A stretch of DNA of 64,000 nucleotides, taken from Amycolatopsis solani. Its GTDB lineage: Bacteria > Actinomycetota > Actinomycetes > Mycobacteriales > Pseudonocardiaceae. The stretch covers positions 496,001-560,000 of the forward strand of contig NZ_JAWQJT010000002.1 of NCBI RefSeq assembly GCF_033441515.1, written 5' to 3'. Below, piece after piece: positions 26,054 to 34,492 of this stretch. The notes below the pieces were generated by a model that saw only the letters and a program-made list of their open reading frames with translations, was not told where the DNA came from and searched no databases. A program made the translations under genes and the position numbers. Positions within the stretch are counted from its first letter, which is position 1. Every line of letters begins with the position of its first letter.

Positions 26054-27547
26054 TCAGTAGTAGTGCCGCAATCGCGGCCACGCCGTCGACCACGGCTCGG
26101 TCAGGGTGCACAGCGAAAGGACGACACCGTTCTCGTCGTTGTCCACCCCGCCTTCGGTGAAGTGCTTGGCGATCGCGCGGCAGCCGGTGATCAGCCCGGC
26201 GGCGGGCGAGTCGCGGTCGAGCCGCCCGATCAGCAGCACCGGCCCGACCAGCCGGTCCGGCGGCGGGCCCCAGTCCGCGTAGGACATGTGCGCGGAGTAC
26301 GGCTGGGGGAGCCCCAGCTCGGGACCGTAGCGCTCGATCGCCCCGGCCTCCCCGTAGTTGCCGGCGAGGATCACCGCGGTGTCCCGCTCGGTGGCCGGGA
26401 TCCGCTGCCACGCGCCCGCCACGCTGCCCGCGAAGTCCGGCCAGCCGACCTGTTCGCCGGGTTCCTTGTTCAGCGCCAGCAGGACGCCGTCGAGCGACGG
26501 CGGCGGCACCACGGGGAGTCCGATGAGGACGGACACCGCGACGCAGACCGCCGTCGCCGCACCGGTGAGCACCCGCCGGATCGCCCGGCCCCGGCCCAGC
26601 CACCGCAGCACCGGCTCGGCGCCGAGCGCCACCAGCGGCAGCAGCAACGGGATCGAGTAGTACGGCTTCCCGCCCACCGCCAGCAGTTCGAGGCAGACCA
26701 CGGGGTAGGCGATCGCGAGGGCGCGCGCCCAGCGCAGCCCGGGCTCGCGCCACGGCCGCACGAGCCCGGCGATCCACACCGGCACCAGCACCGGCGAGAG
26801 CAGGACCAGCTGCATCGGCACGAACAGCACGCGGTTCTCGGTGCCGTCGTCCTCGCTGATCCCGCCGGCGACGGTGAGCATCGGCCAGCCGTGCGCGGCC
26901 TGCCAGGCCACGACGGGCGCGGCGAGCACGGCGGCGACCCCGATCCCGGCGGCGAGCCACCACGACCGGAACACCCGCCGCGGCCCGGCGACGGCCACGC
27001 CGACACCGAGCCCGGACAGCAGGAGCAGCACCAGCCACTTGTTCGCCAGCCCGAGCCCGGCGGCGGCGCCGACCGCGAGCCACCACCGGCCGTCGCCGGT
27101 GCGCAGCAGCTTGAGCCCGAACAACGCGATCAGCGACCACAGCAGCAGGTCCGCGGAGTTGGTGGCCAGCATGTGCGACACGACCAGGACGTAGGACGAC
27201 AACGCCGTCGCGAGCGCGGCGAAGAGCTGGACCCCGCGCCCGCCACCGAATTCGCGGGCGATCAGCGCGACGACCACGACGGTCGCCAGGCCCAGCAGGG
27301 TCGCGACCACCCGCAGGCCGGACGGTGTTTCGCCGAACAGCGCCGTCGACGCGCGCGCGAGCCACGGCGTGATCGGCGGGTTGTCGACGTACCCCCAGTC
27401 CGGGCGGCGGCCCGCCGCGACGAAGTACAGCTCGTCGCGGTGGAACCCGTACCGGCCGGACAACGCGGTCAGCACGACCGCCTGAACGGCGACGACGATC
27501 CCCACCGGCAGCGCGGCGAACCGCGGCCGCCCTTGGCTGTCCCCCAT
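26054..27547 (-). CDS. ArnT/PMT-type membrane glycosyltransferase (family 39)
   Basis: The 497-residue protein has about ten hydrophobic segments. The first extracytoplasmic loop [28 protein letters not shown] contains the Asp-Glu pair typical of GT39/PMT_2 enzymes, which transfer sugars from polyprenyl phosphate. The soluble C-terminal part has [14 protein letters not shown], common in this family. The acceptor is unknown. ATG 27547 was chosen because the frame upstream runs through the decarboxylase gene without a start site. It is probably co-transcribed with the decarboxylase (41-bp gap). Confidence 0.8.
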   Translation of the reverse strand: MGDSQGRPRFAALPVGIVVAVQAVVLTALSGRYGFHRDELYFVAAGRRPDWGYVDNPPITPWLARASTALFGETPSGLRVVATLLGLATVVVVALIAREFGGGRGVQLFAALATALSSYVLVVSHMLATNSADLLLWSLIALFGLKLLRTGDGRWWLAVGAAAGLGLANKWLVLLLLSGLGVGVAVAGPRRVFRSWWLAAGIGVAAVLAAPVVAWQAAHGWPMLTVAGGISEDDGTENRVLFVPMQLVLLSPVLVPVWIAGLVRPWREPGLRWARALAIAYPVVCLELLAVGGKPYYSIPLLLPLVALGAEPVLRWLGRGRAIRRVLTGAATAVCVAVSVLIGLPVVPPPSLDGVLLALNKEPGEQVGWPDFAGSVAGAWQRIPATERDTAVILAGNYGEAGAIERYGPELGLPQPYSAHMSYADWGPPPDRLVGPVLLIGRLDRDSPAAGLITGCRAIAKHFTEGGVDNDENGVVLSLCTLTEPWSTAWPRLRHYY

Positions 27548-27588
27548 GACAGTCTCCCCTCGGCGTGCCCGGATGCTACGCCGGGGGG

Positions 27589-28881
27589 TCACGCCTGTGG
27601 GAGCGCTCCGACGAATTCGCCGCCCGCGTCCGCGACCAGCTCGGCCAGTGTCTGTGCGCGGCGGATCGGGGTGAACCGGACGTCGCCGCGCTCGGACACG
27701 GTGAAGCCGTGCACGGCCGGGCGGGGCAGCGTGTTGTAGGCGTAGTGCGCGCCGAAGTAGTACGCGCCGGTGTCGTGGGCGACGACGAGGTCGCCCGGCT
27801 CCAGCAGCGGCAGCGGCCGTTCGCGGGCGAGGAGGTCGCCGGCGAAACACAGCGGACCCGCGATGTCCTGCGGCACCGCGGGTCCGGTCTTCGGGGTGCC
27901 GTCGGGGTGGAGCGCGGTCAGCCGCAACGGCCAGTGCTCCGGCTGGAGCACGGTGCGCGCGGCCACCTGGGCCCCCGCGTGCGTGACGGCGATGGGCCGC
28001 CCGCCCGCGACCTTCGTGTACTCGACGGCGCTGACCAGGAACCCGTTCTTGGCCAGCAGGGACCGGCCGAACTCGGTGACGAAGTCGTAGCGGCCGTCCG
28101 CGAGGGCCGGCACTCGCGCCAGCAGCGTCGCGACGTAGCCGGCGTAGGTCGGCCCGGCGTCGTCGGAGGTGAAGTCCACCGGCAGGCCGCCGCCGAGGTC
28201 GATGCTGGTGACCTGCCGGTACCCGGCTTCGGCGTTGATCTCCTCGGCGAGCTCGTGCACCGCGGCGACACCGTCGGCCATCAGCTCCGGCGGGCAGCCC
28301 TGCGAGCCGACGTGGACGTGCAGCCGCGTCAGCCACGGGCGGCGCGCGAACGCCGCCTTCACGAGCGCCCGGTCGTCCCGCAGGGGAACGCCGAACTTCG
28401 ACGTCGTGGTCGCGGTGCTGGTGTCGCCGATCCGGCCCGCGCCGACCTGGGGGTTGATCCGCAGGCCGAGCACCGACCGCGGGGCGGGCCCGGCGAGGCC
28501 GTCGAGCCGGGCCAGCTCCTGGAAGTTGTCCGCGTTGATCGCGGTGCCGGCGGCGAGGGCGTGCGCGAGCTCGGCGGTGGTCTTGGCGGGGGAGTCGAGG
28601 ACCAGCCGCGGGCCGCGGACCCCGGCGGCCTCGGCGACCGCCGTCTCGCCGGGGCTCGCGACCTCGGCGTCGACCCCGAGCTCGCCGAGGTACCGGAGCA
28701 GCGGCGCGAGACCGCACGCCTTGACGGCGATCGTGTGCTGGACGCGGCCGAGGGGCGCGAAGGCCTTCGTCAGGTCTTCGACGGCTTCGCGGATCCCGGC
28801 CAGGTCGACGAACCCGGCCATCGGGTCGGCGAGGTGGTGGCCGGCGGCGAGGGCGCGGAGCTTGCGTTCGGTGCGGTTCAC
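27589..28881 (-). CDS. PLP-dependent decarboxylase, LysA/ornithine-decarboxylase fold (group IV)
   Basis: GTG 28881 sits 1 base from CCTGGAGGC and gives 430 residues. Fold-type III features are HTIAVKACG (PLP Lys, about residue 55), [17 protein letters not shown] for phosphate binding, [11 protein letters not shown] (EPGR in classical LysA), and [14 protein letters not shown] with the active-site Tyr. It should decarboxylate a diamino acid or a carrier-bound glutamate-like substrate; the substitution of EPGR by EFGR and the non-biosynthetic context argue against housekeeping diaminopimelate decarboxylase. It is divergent from a LysR gene. Confidence 0.8.
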   Translation of the reverse strand: MNRTERKLRALAAGHHLADPMAGFVDLAGIREAVEDLTKAFAPLGRVQHTIAVKACGLAPLLRYLGELGVDAEVASPGETAVAEAAGVRGPRLVLDSPAKTTAELAHALAAGTAINADNFQELARLDGLAGPAPRSVLGLRINPQVGAGRIGDTSTATTTSKFGVPLRDDRALVKAAFARRPWLTRLHVHVGSQGCPPELMADGVAAVHELAEEINAEAGYRQVTSIDLGGGLPVDFTSDDAGPTYAGYVATLLARVPALADGRYDFVTEFGRSLLAKNGFLVSAVEYTKVAGGRPIAVTHAGAQVAARTVLQPEHWPLRLTALHPDGTPKTGPAVPQDIAGPLCFAGDLLARERPLPLLEPGDLVVAHDTGAYYFGAHYAYNTLPRPAVHGFTVSERGDVRFTPIRRAQTLAELVADAGGEFVGALPQA

Positions 28882-28938
28882 GCCTCCAGGACAGCGCGTG
28901 CGAGTGGCGCCGGTCCAAGACTTCCTCCTTCTGATGTC

Positions 28939-28953
28939 ATAGGGCGGGCCTAT
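28939..28953. promoter_or_regulatory. Candidate LysR box
   Basis: ATAGG-GCGGG-CCTAT is a perfect dyad of the T-N11-A form in the 81-bp gap between the decarboxylase and the LysR gene. This is the standard LysR-type binding layout for controlling both divergent genes. Confidence 0.65.
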
Positions 28954-28962
28954 AGTGGCTGG

Positions 28963-29835
28963 GTGGACCTGCGCCGATGGCACTACTTCGCCGTGCTCGC
29001 CGAAGAGATGCACTTCACCCGCGCGGCCGCCCGGCTCTTCGTGTCGCAGCCGTCGCTGAGCCAGCAGATCCGCGCGTTCGAGGCGGAGCTGGGCGTCACG
29101 CTGCTCGATCGCTCGGGCCCCCGGTTCACGCTCACGGAGGCGGGCCGCGTCGCGGCGGCGGAGGCCCGCGAGCTGCTCGACCGCCTGGACCGCGCCCGCG
29201 GCGTCATCACGGCGACCGGCCGAGGCGACACCGGGCGGCTGCGGATCGCCTACACGCGCTCGGCGCCGGGGCCCCTGGCCGGCGACCTGGTCGCGGCCTT
29301 CCGCGCGCGGTACCCGGAGGTTTCCCTGGCGCTGGAGACCGGCTGGACGAGCTTCAACCTGAACCGGCTCCTCGCCGGGGAGATCGACCTGGGGTTCGTG
29401 CGGCCGCCGGTCGACGTCCCGGGCATCGAGGTCGCGGTGGTCGGCTCGGAGGAGGTGCTGCTCGCGCTGCCGTCCGGGCACGCGCTGGCCCGCCGCCGCG
29501 GCCGGCTGCGGCGGGCGTGGATCGCGGCGGAGCCGGTGGTGTTCTGGCCGCGCGAGAACGGCCCGGGGCAGTACGACGCGATCAGCGCCCAGGTCTGGCC
29601 GGGCGGGGTCCCGCCGATCGTGCGCGAGGAGCCGGAGGACGAGCAGCTGATGCGCGCGGTCGCGGAGGGAGCGGGCATCGCGGCGGTCCCGGAACACCGC
29701 GCACGCGCCCTGCGACGTCGCGGGGTGGTGCTGCGGCGGCTGGAAGACCCGGTACCGCGGATCGACCTGGGACTGGCGTGGCGCGCGGGCGCGCTTTCCC
29801 CGGTGGTGCGCGGGTTCGTGGCGCTGGCCCGCTGA
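28963..29835 (+). CDS. LysR-family transcriptional regulator
   Basis: GTG 28963 gives 290 residues. The N-terminal HTH reads LRRWHYFAVLAEEMHFTRAAARL, then FVSQPSLSQQIRAFEAELGV, textbook LysR. A two-lobed effector domain follows (GRLRIAYTRSAPG, EIDLGFVRPP). Its position, divergent from the PLP decarboxylase with a T-N11-A palindrome between, makes that gene and its downstream glycosyltransferase the likely targets. Confidence 0.9.
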   Translation: MDLRRWHYFAVLAEEMHFTRAAARLFVSQPSLSQQIRAFEAELGVTLLDRSGPRFTLTEAGRVAAAEARELLDRLDRARGVITATGRGDTGRLRIAYTRSAPGPLAGDLVAAFRARYPEVSLALETGWTSFNLNRLLAGEIDLGFVRPPVDVPGIEVAVVGSEEVLLALPSGHALARRRGRLRRAWIAAEPVVFWPRENGPGQYDAISAQVWPGGVPPIVREEPEDEQLMRAVAEGAGIAAVPEHRARALRRRGVVLRRLEDPVPRIDLGLAWRAGALSPVVRGFVALAR

Positions 29836-29867
29836 AAACTCGTGGACGCCGTCGCTAGTCTGGTCCG

Positions 29868-30302
29868 ATGGGGACGATCAGGCAGGTTCAGATCACGTTC
29901 GACTGCGCGGAACCCGAGCGCGTCGCCCGGTTCTGGTGCGAGGTGCTGGGGTACGTCGTCCCGCCCGCACCGCCCGGGTTCGAGACCTGGGCCGACTTCG
30001 ACCGCTCGCTGCCGGCCGAGCGCCAGGGCGCGGCGTTCGCCTGCGCCGACCCGACCGGCGTGGGCCCGCGGCTGTTCTTCCAGCGCGTTCCCGAAGGCAA
30101 GGTCGTCAAGAACCGGGTCCACGTCGACGTCCGGGTCGGCACCGGGCTGAAGGGCGCCGAGCGCCTCGCCGCGCTGGAGGCCGAGCGCGACCGGTTGATC
30201 GCGCTCGGCGCGAGCCACTTCCAGACCTTGTACGCCGACGAGTACAACGAGTCCTGCATCGTGATGCAGGACGTCGAGGGCAACGAGTTCTGCTTGGACT
30301 GA
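29868..30302 (+). CDS. VOC-superfamily (glyoxalase-like) protein
   Basis: The 144-residue protein opens MGTIRQVQITFDCAEPERVARFWCEVLGY, the first half of a paired beta-alpha-beta VOC module, and ends YNESCIVMQDVEGNEFCLD, the second-half metal-side strand with a conserved Glu. Members bind a metal and act as glyoxalases, dioxygenases or resistance proteins; single-domain actinobacterial ones are mostly uncharacterised. The ATG at 29868 lies 32 bp after the LysR stop. A cloverleaf-like repeat follows its stop. Confidence 0.82.
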   Translation: MGTIRQVQITFDCAEPERVARFWCEVLGYVVPPAPPGFETWADFDRSLPAERQGAAFACADPTGVGPRLFFQRVPEGKVVKNRVHVDVRVGTGLKGAERLAALEAERDRLIALGASHFQTLYADEYNESCIVMQDVEGNEFCLD

Positions 30303-30308
30303 CCGCCA

Positions 30309-30397
30309 AAGCGCCCCAATGTGGCCTTGGGTGCGTCTGACGCACCCAAGGCGGCCTTCGGTGCGTCAGACGCACCGAACGCCACATTGGGGCGCTT
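30309..30397. terminator. Cloverleaf-like double hairpin between convergent genes
   Basis: Outer 17-bp arms (AAGCGCCCCAATGTGGC at 30309-30325 and its complement at 30381-30397) enclose two perfect inner hairpins, 30325-30351 (13-bp arms) and 30357-30379 (11-bp arms), both carrying GTGCGTC/GACGCAC at the tip. It fills the 113-bp gap between the stops of the VOC gene and the gene at 30416, as a two-way terminator would. Confidence 0.65.
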
Positions 30398-30415
30398 GAG
30401 CCGGACCGGGGGAGC

Positions 30416-30964
30416 TCAGCGGTCGCCGAGGGCCATCCGGACCGCCGCCACCACCTCCGGGTGACCCAGCGGCAGCGGCGGGGGCACCCGGTCGTCCGGG
30501 CCGGCGCTGCTCGACGCCACCACCCGCACCACCGTGCCCGCCTCCCGCAGGCTCGCCACGGCGTCCTCGTGCTCGGCCAGCCAGGCCTCGTTCGCCGCCA
30601 TCGCGTCGCCGGTCGTGAGGAACGCGTCCGAGGCCGGGTCGACCAGGAGGAGCTGGGCCGCCGCGCCCGGGTGGCGTTCGGCCAGCTGGAGTGCTTCCGA
30701 CGCGAACGGGCCGCTCGCCACCACCGTGATCTCCGGGTCGGCCGGGCCGGCGTCGCCGAGGAGGTCGTCGGCTTCGGTGCGGGCGCCGCCGGTCGGGAGG
30801 CGGCACCAGAAGATCGCGCGCCGCTCGGCCAGTGGCCGCCAGCTGGCGGGCAGTTCGTCGTGCTTCGCGGCGCCCGCCGGGTCGAGGACGATCACCTTGG
30901 CACCCGCCGGGTCGCCGGCGATCACCACGGACGGGCCTTCGGAGCGCAGGGGTTCGGCGGCCAT
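30416..30964 (-). CDS. Uncharacterised 182-residue protein, possibly a degenerate alpha/beta-hydrolase
   Basis: The protein starts MAAEPLRSEGPSVVIAGDPAGAKVIVLDPAG and contains strand-helix pairs such as EITVVASGPFASEALQLAERHPGAAAQLLLVDPAS. The order resembles an alpha/beta-hydrolase in which ASGPFAS takes the place of the nucleophile elbow, but the G-x-S-x-G is lost and no catalytic His is obvious. No function is assigned. Its ATG overlaps the NDH-2 stop by one base (TGATG), so it is translated from the same stress-type operon. Confidence 0.6.
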   Translation of the reverse strand: MAAEPLRSEGPSVVIAGDPAGAKVIVLDPAGAAKHDELPASWRPLAERRAIFWCRLPTGGARTEADDLLGDAGPADPEITVVASGPFASEALQLAERHPGAAAQLLLVDPASDAFLTTGDAMAANEAWLAEHEDAVASLREAGTVVRVVASSSAGPDDRVPPPLPLGHPEVVAAVRMALGDR

Positions 30965-32265
30965 CAGGAATCCTTTCCACGGCGGGGGAGTTCCGGCGAA
31001 TCCGTGTCGAGCGGGACCGCTCCGGACCGGACGAGTCCCAATTGGACGGTCTGGCGGCCGGTCAGCCGCTCCAGGAGCCAGTCCGCGGCCGTCCGCACCC
31101 GGTTCCCGGGCATCGCCATCAGGTGGTACGCGCGCGTCACGGCCTTCGCCGGGAGCCCGGACAGCGGGATGTGCAACGGGTTCGCCGCGGCGGCACCGGC
31201 GCCGAGGTCGACGACGAAGCCGAGGTCGTGGTGCCGGTAGGTCCCGGCCTGGCCGTAGCCGAGCGACGCCGCGACGTTGCGCCCGGCGAGCTTGCCCTGC
31301 CGCTCGGCGTGCTGCGCCGTCATCGCGGTGTACTGGCCGGGGCGGGTGAGGTCCGGGACGGCGGCGGCGTCACCGCAGGCGAACACGTCGTCGCGGCCCG
31401 GCACGTTCAGCCGCTCGGTGACCACCAGCCTGCCCTTCGCCGTCTCGAGGCCGATCTCCGCCACCAGCGGGTCCGGCCGCACGCCGACGCACCACACGAG
31501 CGTGCGGGTGGGCACCGGGTCGCCGTTCGTCAGCGTCACGCCCTTGGCGTCGGCGTGGTCCACCGACGTCTTCATCAGCACCTCGACCCCGCGCGAGCGC
31601 AGCACCCGGTCGGCGGTCCGCCCGAGCCGCTTGTCCAGTTCGGGCAGCACGCGCTCGGCGACGTCCAGCAGCAGCCAGCGGATCCGCTGCCCGTCGAGCT
31701 CGGGGTGGCGCGCGGCGAGCGCGGCGGTGAACGCCGGGCCCTGCGCGGCCACCTCGGTCCCGGTGTAGCCCGCGCCGACCACCACGAACGTGCAGCGCGC
31801 GTCGCGCTCGGCCGGGTCGTCCGCCGCGGCGGCCAGTTCGATCTGCCGGGTGATGTGGTCGCGCAGGTACAACGCTTCCGGCACGCCGCGGAAGCCGTGC
31901 GCGTACTCGGGGACGCCGGGGATCGGCAGCAGCTTGTTGACGCTGCCCGCGGCGAGCACCAGCCGGTCGTACCGGATGCGGTGCTCCTGGTCCTCCGGGT
32001 CGGTGTAGACGACGGCGCGGGCGTCGAAGTCGACGCCCGTCGCCTTCCCCAGCACCAGGCGGACGCCGGGCAGGGTGTCGGGGATCGACACCGCGACCCG
32101 CCGCGGGTCGAGGATCCCGGCCGCCACTTCCGGCAGCAAGGGCAGGTAGAGGAAGTAGTCCGTCGGGTTCAGCACGACGACTTCGACGTCTTCGCCGGCT
32201 TCTCCGCGCAGGCTCTTCGCCGCGTGGTACCCGGCGAAACCGCCGCCGACGATCACGACTCGCAT
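30964..32265 (-). CDS. Type II NADH dehydrogenase-like FAD oxidoreductase
   Basis: ATG 32265 follows GAAAGGGG. The 433-residue protein starts with the FAD motif VIVGGGFAGYHAAKSL, has the NADH motif VVVGAGYTGTEVAA near residue 165, and GRDDVFACGDAAAVPD near 300, the order of non-proton-pumping NDH-2 enzymes that pass electrons from NADH to quinone at the membrane face. The classical membrane-anchoring C-terminal helices are not obvious, so a soluble relative is possible. It is preceded by GTTT-N15-GGGTAA, a SigF/SigB-type promoter. Confidence 0.83.
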   Translation of the reverse strand: MRVVIVGGGFAGYHAAKSLRGEAGEDVEVVVLNPTDYFLYLPLLPEVAAGILDPRRVAVSIPDTLPGVRLVLGKATGVDFDARAVVYTDPEDQEHRIRYDRLVLAAGSVNKLLPIPGVPEYAHGFRGVPEALYLRDHITRQIELAAAADDPAERDARCTFVVVGAGYTGTEVAAQGPAFTAALAARHPELDGQRIRWLLLDVAERVLPELDKRLGRTADRVLRSRGVEVLMKTSVDHADAKGVTLTNGDPVPTRTLVWCVGVRPDPLVAEIGLETAKGRLVVTERLNVPGRDDVFACGDAAAVPDLTRPGQYTAMTAQHAERQGKLAGRNVAASLGYGQAGTYRHHDLGFVVDLGAGAAAANPLHIPLSGLPAKAVTRAYHLMAMPGNRVRTAADWLLERLTGRQTVQLGLVRSGAVPLDTDSPELPRRGKDS

Positions 32266-32303
32266 GGATCCCCTTTCCTCGCTCTGACCTGGTCGTCCTC
32301 CGA

Positions 32304-32328
32304 TTACCCGAGGTCGGGGCGGGGAAAC
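32304..32328 (-). promoter_or_regulatory. SigF/SigB-type promoter of the NDH-2 operon
   Basis: On the minus strand GTTT (32325-32328), 15 bp, GGGTAA (32304-32309), 38 bp before the ATG at 32265. The box matches the known mycobacterial SigF / Streptomyces SigB consensus. Confidence 0.7.
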
Positions 32329-32335
32329 CCGCGGG

Positions 32336-32363
32336 TTGACCTCTCGGCACAGGCGCGTACGGT
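32336..32363 (+). promoter_or_regulatory. Possible housekeeping promoter of the STAS gene
   Basis: TTGACC, about 16 bp, TACGGT lies roughly 70 bp before the ATG at 32432. Unlike its neighbours this gene has no GGGTA box, so it may be expressed by the vegetative sigma factor. Confidence 0.4.
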
Positions 32364-32431
32364 CAGGGTGTTGGCTGTTGTTCAGACACGTGCTCCGGTC
32401 AGCGCCCCTGCACGCTGCGAAAGGGAGCGCC

Positions 32432-32800
32432 ATGCACGACATCTTCCGAACGGTTTACGAGCCCGCGGGCTTGACCGCTACCACGACCGAGCGTCCGGGC
32501 GGGGTCCGCGTCGTCACCTTGGTGGGCGACATCGACGCCGCCACCGTCGGAACCCTCGACGAAGCCCTCGCCGAGGGCGGGCCGATCATCGTCGACCTGA
32601 CGCGGGTTGCCTTCCTCAGCTGCGCCGGCGTCCGGTCGCTGCTGGTGGCGAACGACCGCACCGACCTCGCCGTCGTCGTCGGCGGCCACGCGGTGTCGCG
32701 CTCGCTGGAGGCGACCGGCGCCGACCTGGTGCTGAAGGTCCACCCGCGGGTGGGTCCGGCGCTCGCCGGTCTCACGACCGAGCCCGGCCGGGAGGCGTGA
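32432..32800 (+). CDS. STAS-domain anti-sigma factor antagonist-like protein
   Basis: ATG 32432 follows AAGGGAGCGC. The 122-residue protein is a single STAS domain: VRVVTLVGDIDAATVGTLDEAL, then IIVDLTRVAFLSCAGVRSLL. In SpoIIAA/RsbV proteins the phosphorylated Ser lies in the D-S-S-G segment; here the aligned segment reads SCAG, so Cys replaces that Ser and phosphorylation control may be lost. It lies within the island that also encodes the anti-sigma kinase and SigF, so it may be an input to that switch. The DUF4235 gene is convergent. Confidence 0.8.
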   Translation: MHDIFRTVYEPAGLTATTTERPGGVRVVTLVGDIDAATVGTLDEALAEGGPIIVDLTRVAFLSCAGVRSLLVANDRTDLAVVVGGHAVSRSLEATGADLVLKVHPRVGPALAGLTTEPGREA

Positions 32801-32825
32801 CCGCCCGGCGGCCACGCCTCCTGCC

Positions 32826-32838
32826 GTCCACTGTGGAC
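32826..32838. terminator. GTCCACTGTGGAC palindrome between convergent genes
   Basis: A perfect 6-bp-arm palindrome between the STAS stop and the DUF4235 stop. The same 13-mer recurs at 46292 and, inside a gene, at 61250. Confidence 0.4.
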
Positions 32839-32847
32839 TGAGCCGGG

Positions 32848-33111
32848 TCAGTCGTCCGGCCAGTCGCCGGTCGCCTTGCGGTAGCCGACCGCACCCGCTC
32901 GTTCCGTGGCCGCCTTGACGGCGGCGAAGATCGCGCCCTGCACCGCCGCCGCGATGACCACCTGCTGCCAGGTGTAGTCGCGGTCGGTGGCGTCGGGCGC
33001 GTCTTCTTCGCCGGCCACCCGCTTCCAGACCTGCTTGAAGGCCTGGCCGGCGAGGATGCCGCCGAGGGCACCCACCACCCAGCTCAGCGGCTTGTACAGC
33101 ACCTTGTTCAC
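32848..33111 (-). CDS. DUF4235 small membrane protein
   Basis: The 87-residue protein MNKVLYKPLSWVVGALGG has a hydrophobic N-terminal segment with Gly zipper spacing, a charged middle (RVAGEEDAPDATDRDYTW) and a second hydrophobic segment (VVIAAAVQGAIFAAVKAATERAG truncated here). This is the DUF4235 pattern, a family common in actinobacteria without known function. It is the last of three overlapping genes (4-bp overlaps at 33108-33111 and 33413-33416) behind a SigF-type promoter. Confidence 0.8.
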   Translation of the reverse strand: MNKVLYKPLSWVVGALGGILAGQAFKQVWKRVAGEEDAPDATDRDYTWQQVVIAAAVQGAIFAAVKAATERAGAVGYRKATGDWPDD

Positions 33112-33416
33112 GAGTCTTTCCTCCGTCGCGTGATCAGGCGGATCACGATCAGCAGCCCGAGCACACCCGCGAACACCGGCACCGGGTTGGCCCGGACCGC
33201 GTCGGCGCCCTGGCGGAACTTGACCGCGGTCGGCTCGTTCGTCACCTCGGCGACCTTCGCGGTCGCCACGTCGAGCTTCTCGTCGACGTTCTCCTTGACC
33301 CTGTTCTTCACGTCGAGCTTCTGCCCGAGCGCTTCCAGGGTCTCGGTGAGCTCCTCCCGGGTGGTGTCCCGGTCGAGGCGCGCCTCCTCGGCGTTCTTCG
33401 GGAAGTCGCCGCTCAT
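33108..33416 (-). CDS. DUF3618-type membrane-anchored protein
   Basis: The 102-residue protein begins MSGDFPKNAEEARLDRDTTREELTETLEAL, the conserved DUF3618 segment, continues as an amphipathic helix (LDVKNRVKENVDEKLDVATAK) and ends with one membrane helix (VPVFAGVLGLLIVIRLI) and basic residues. Members are thought to sit at the membrane and often accompany holin-like and DUF4235 proteins, as here. The function is unknown. Confidence 0.8.
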   Translation of the reverse strand: MSGDFPKNAEEARLDRDTTREELTETLEALGQKLDVKNRVKENVDEKLDVATAKVAEVTNEPTAVKFRQGADAVRANPVPVFAGVLGLLIVIRLITRRRKDS

Positions 33417-33826
33417 GTCCGCACCCCCTGCTTCACGGTGTCCACGTCTTCGCGGACGCCGGTGATCGCTTCCTCGGGTACCGGCGGCACCGCCTGGGTC
33501 ACTTCCTTCTTGCCCACCAGCGCCGCGATCCCCGCGATGAGGAACAGCGCGACCGCGACGAGCACGGCCGCGAGCCAGCCGGGCAGGACCAGCGCGAGCG
33601 CCAGCACGGCGGCCGCGACCAGCGTGCCGGCGCCGAACAGCGCGAACAACCCCGCCGCGCCGAACAACCCGGCGCCGACGCCCATCTTCTTGCCCTTGCG
33701 CTGCAGTTCGAAGACCGCGAGCCGCATCTCGTCCCGGACCAGTCGTTTGACTTCGCCGGTCAAGTCCGTCACCAGTTCGCCGACGGAACGGTCCGCCGCC
33801 GGTTTCTCGTTCACTTCTTCGATCAC
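33413..33826 (-). CDS. Phage-holin-3_6-like (Actinobacterial holin-X) membrane protein
   Basis: GTG 33826 follows GAAGGAGGTGTTCC. The 137-residue protein has a cytoplasmic helix with VGELVTDLTGEVKRLVRDEMRLA and two adjacent long membrane segments (GLFALFGAGTLVAAAVLALALV and LAAVLVAVALFLIAGIAALVG). The name comes from distant holin resemblance; a true lysis role is unlikely because it is a chromosomal stress operon gene. It leads the three-gene unit with DUF3618 and DUF4235. Confidence 0.78.
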   Translation of the reverse strand: MIEEVNEKPAADRSVGELVTDLTGEVKRLVRDEMRLAVFELQRKGKKMGVGAGLFGAAGLFALFGAGTLVAAAVLALALVLPGWLAAVLVAVALFLIAGIAALVGKKEVTQAVPPVPEEAITGVREDVDTVKQGVRT

Positions 33827-33853
33827 GGAACACCTCCTTCGCCTGGCCGCCGG

Positions 33854-33879
33854 GTACCCGGCTCACGGCCGGGTCAATC
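33854..33879 (-). promoter_or_regulatory. SigF/SigB-type promoter of the holin-like operon
   Basis: Minus-strand GATT (33876-33879), 16 bp, GGGTAC (33854-33859), 28 bp before the GTG at 33826. The -35 is one base off GTTT. Confidence 0.6.
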
Positions 33880-33886
33880 ACGGCGC

Positions 33887-33912
33887 GTTTTGCCCGCGGA
33901 ACGACCGGGTAG
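33887..33912 (+). promoter_or_regulatory. SigF/SigB-type promoter of the SRPBCC gene
   Basis: GTTT (33887-33890), 16 bp, GGGTAG (33907-33912), 33 bp before the ATG at 33946. It is divergent from the promoter at 33854-33879, only 7 bp away. Confidence 0.7.
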
Positions 33913-33945
33913 CCGGGGAATTCCACCATCGACCAGGAGGAGTGC

Positions 33946-34407
33946 ATGGGCACGATCACCGAAATCGTGGACGTGGAAGTCCCCGTTTCCACCGCGTACA
34001 ACCAGTGGACGCAGTTCGAGGAATTCCCGCGGTTCATGGAAGGCGTCGAAGAGATCCGCCAGGTCGACGCCACCCACACCCATTGGGTGACGCGCTTCGG
34101 TGGCGTGACGCGCGAATTCGACGCGACGATCACCGAGCAGCACCCCGACGAGCGGGTCGCGTGGACGTCCGATTCCGGTCCGGACCACGCCGGCGTCATC
34201 ACCTTCCACCGCCTCGGTGACGGGCACACGCGCGTCACCGCGCAGATGGACATCGACCCGGAGGGGTTCGCCGAGAACGTCGCCGACAAGCTGGGCGTGC
34301 TCGACCGCCGGGTCAAGGGCGACATGAAGCGGTTCAAGGAGTACATCGAGCAGCGCGGCCGCGAGTCCGGCGGCTGGCGCGGTGAAGTGGACCGCCCGGG
34401 GAAGTAA
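33946..34407 (+). CDS. SRPBCC/START-like protein (polyketide cyclase family)
   Basis: ATG 33946 follows AGGAGGAGTGC. The 153-residue protein begins MGTITEIVDVEVPVSTAYNQWTQFEEFPRFMEGVEEI, the first strand and helices of the SRPBCC lipid-binding fold, and ends with the long C-terminal helix LGVLDRRVKGDMKRFKEYIEQR. Such proteins bind a hydrophobic ligand or act in membrane stress; the ligand is not predictable. It is probably a single-gene SigF-type unit. Confidence 0.83.
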   Translation: MGTITEIVDVEVPVSTAYNQWTQFEEFPRFMEGVEEIRQVDATHTHWVTRFGGVTREFDATITEQHPDERVAWTSDSGPDHAGVITFHRLGDGHTRVTAQMDIDPEGFAENVADKLGVLDRRVKGDMKRFKEYIEQRGRESGGWRGEVDRPGK

Positions 34408-34457
34408 CCCGATCGGGGTGAACGGGCACGGCGGGGCGGTGACAGCCGCTCCGCCGT

Positions 34458-34483
34458 GTTTCGCGTCCGGAAACCACGGGTAG
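34458..34483 (+). promoter_or_regulatory. SigF/SigB-type promoter of the aldo/keto reductase gene
   Basis: GTTT (34458-34461), 16 bp, GGGTAG (34478-34483). Only 9 bases separate the -10 from the ATG at 34493, so transcription would begin at or next to the start codon. Confidence 0.75.
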
Positions 34484-34492
34484 GCCGCATCC

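Noticed and set aside
32848..33826. The holin-like/DUF3618/DUF4235 operon as a toxin or lysis system
   Set aside because: These families are widespread chromosomal stress proteins and no endolysin or antitoxin is nearby.
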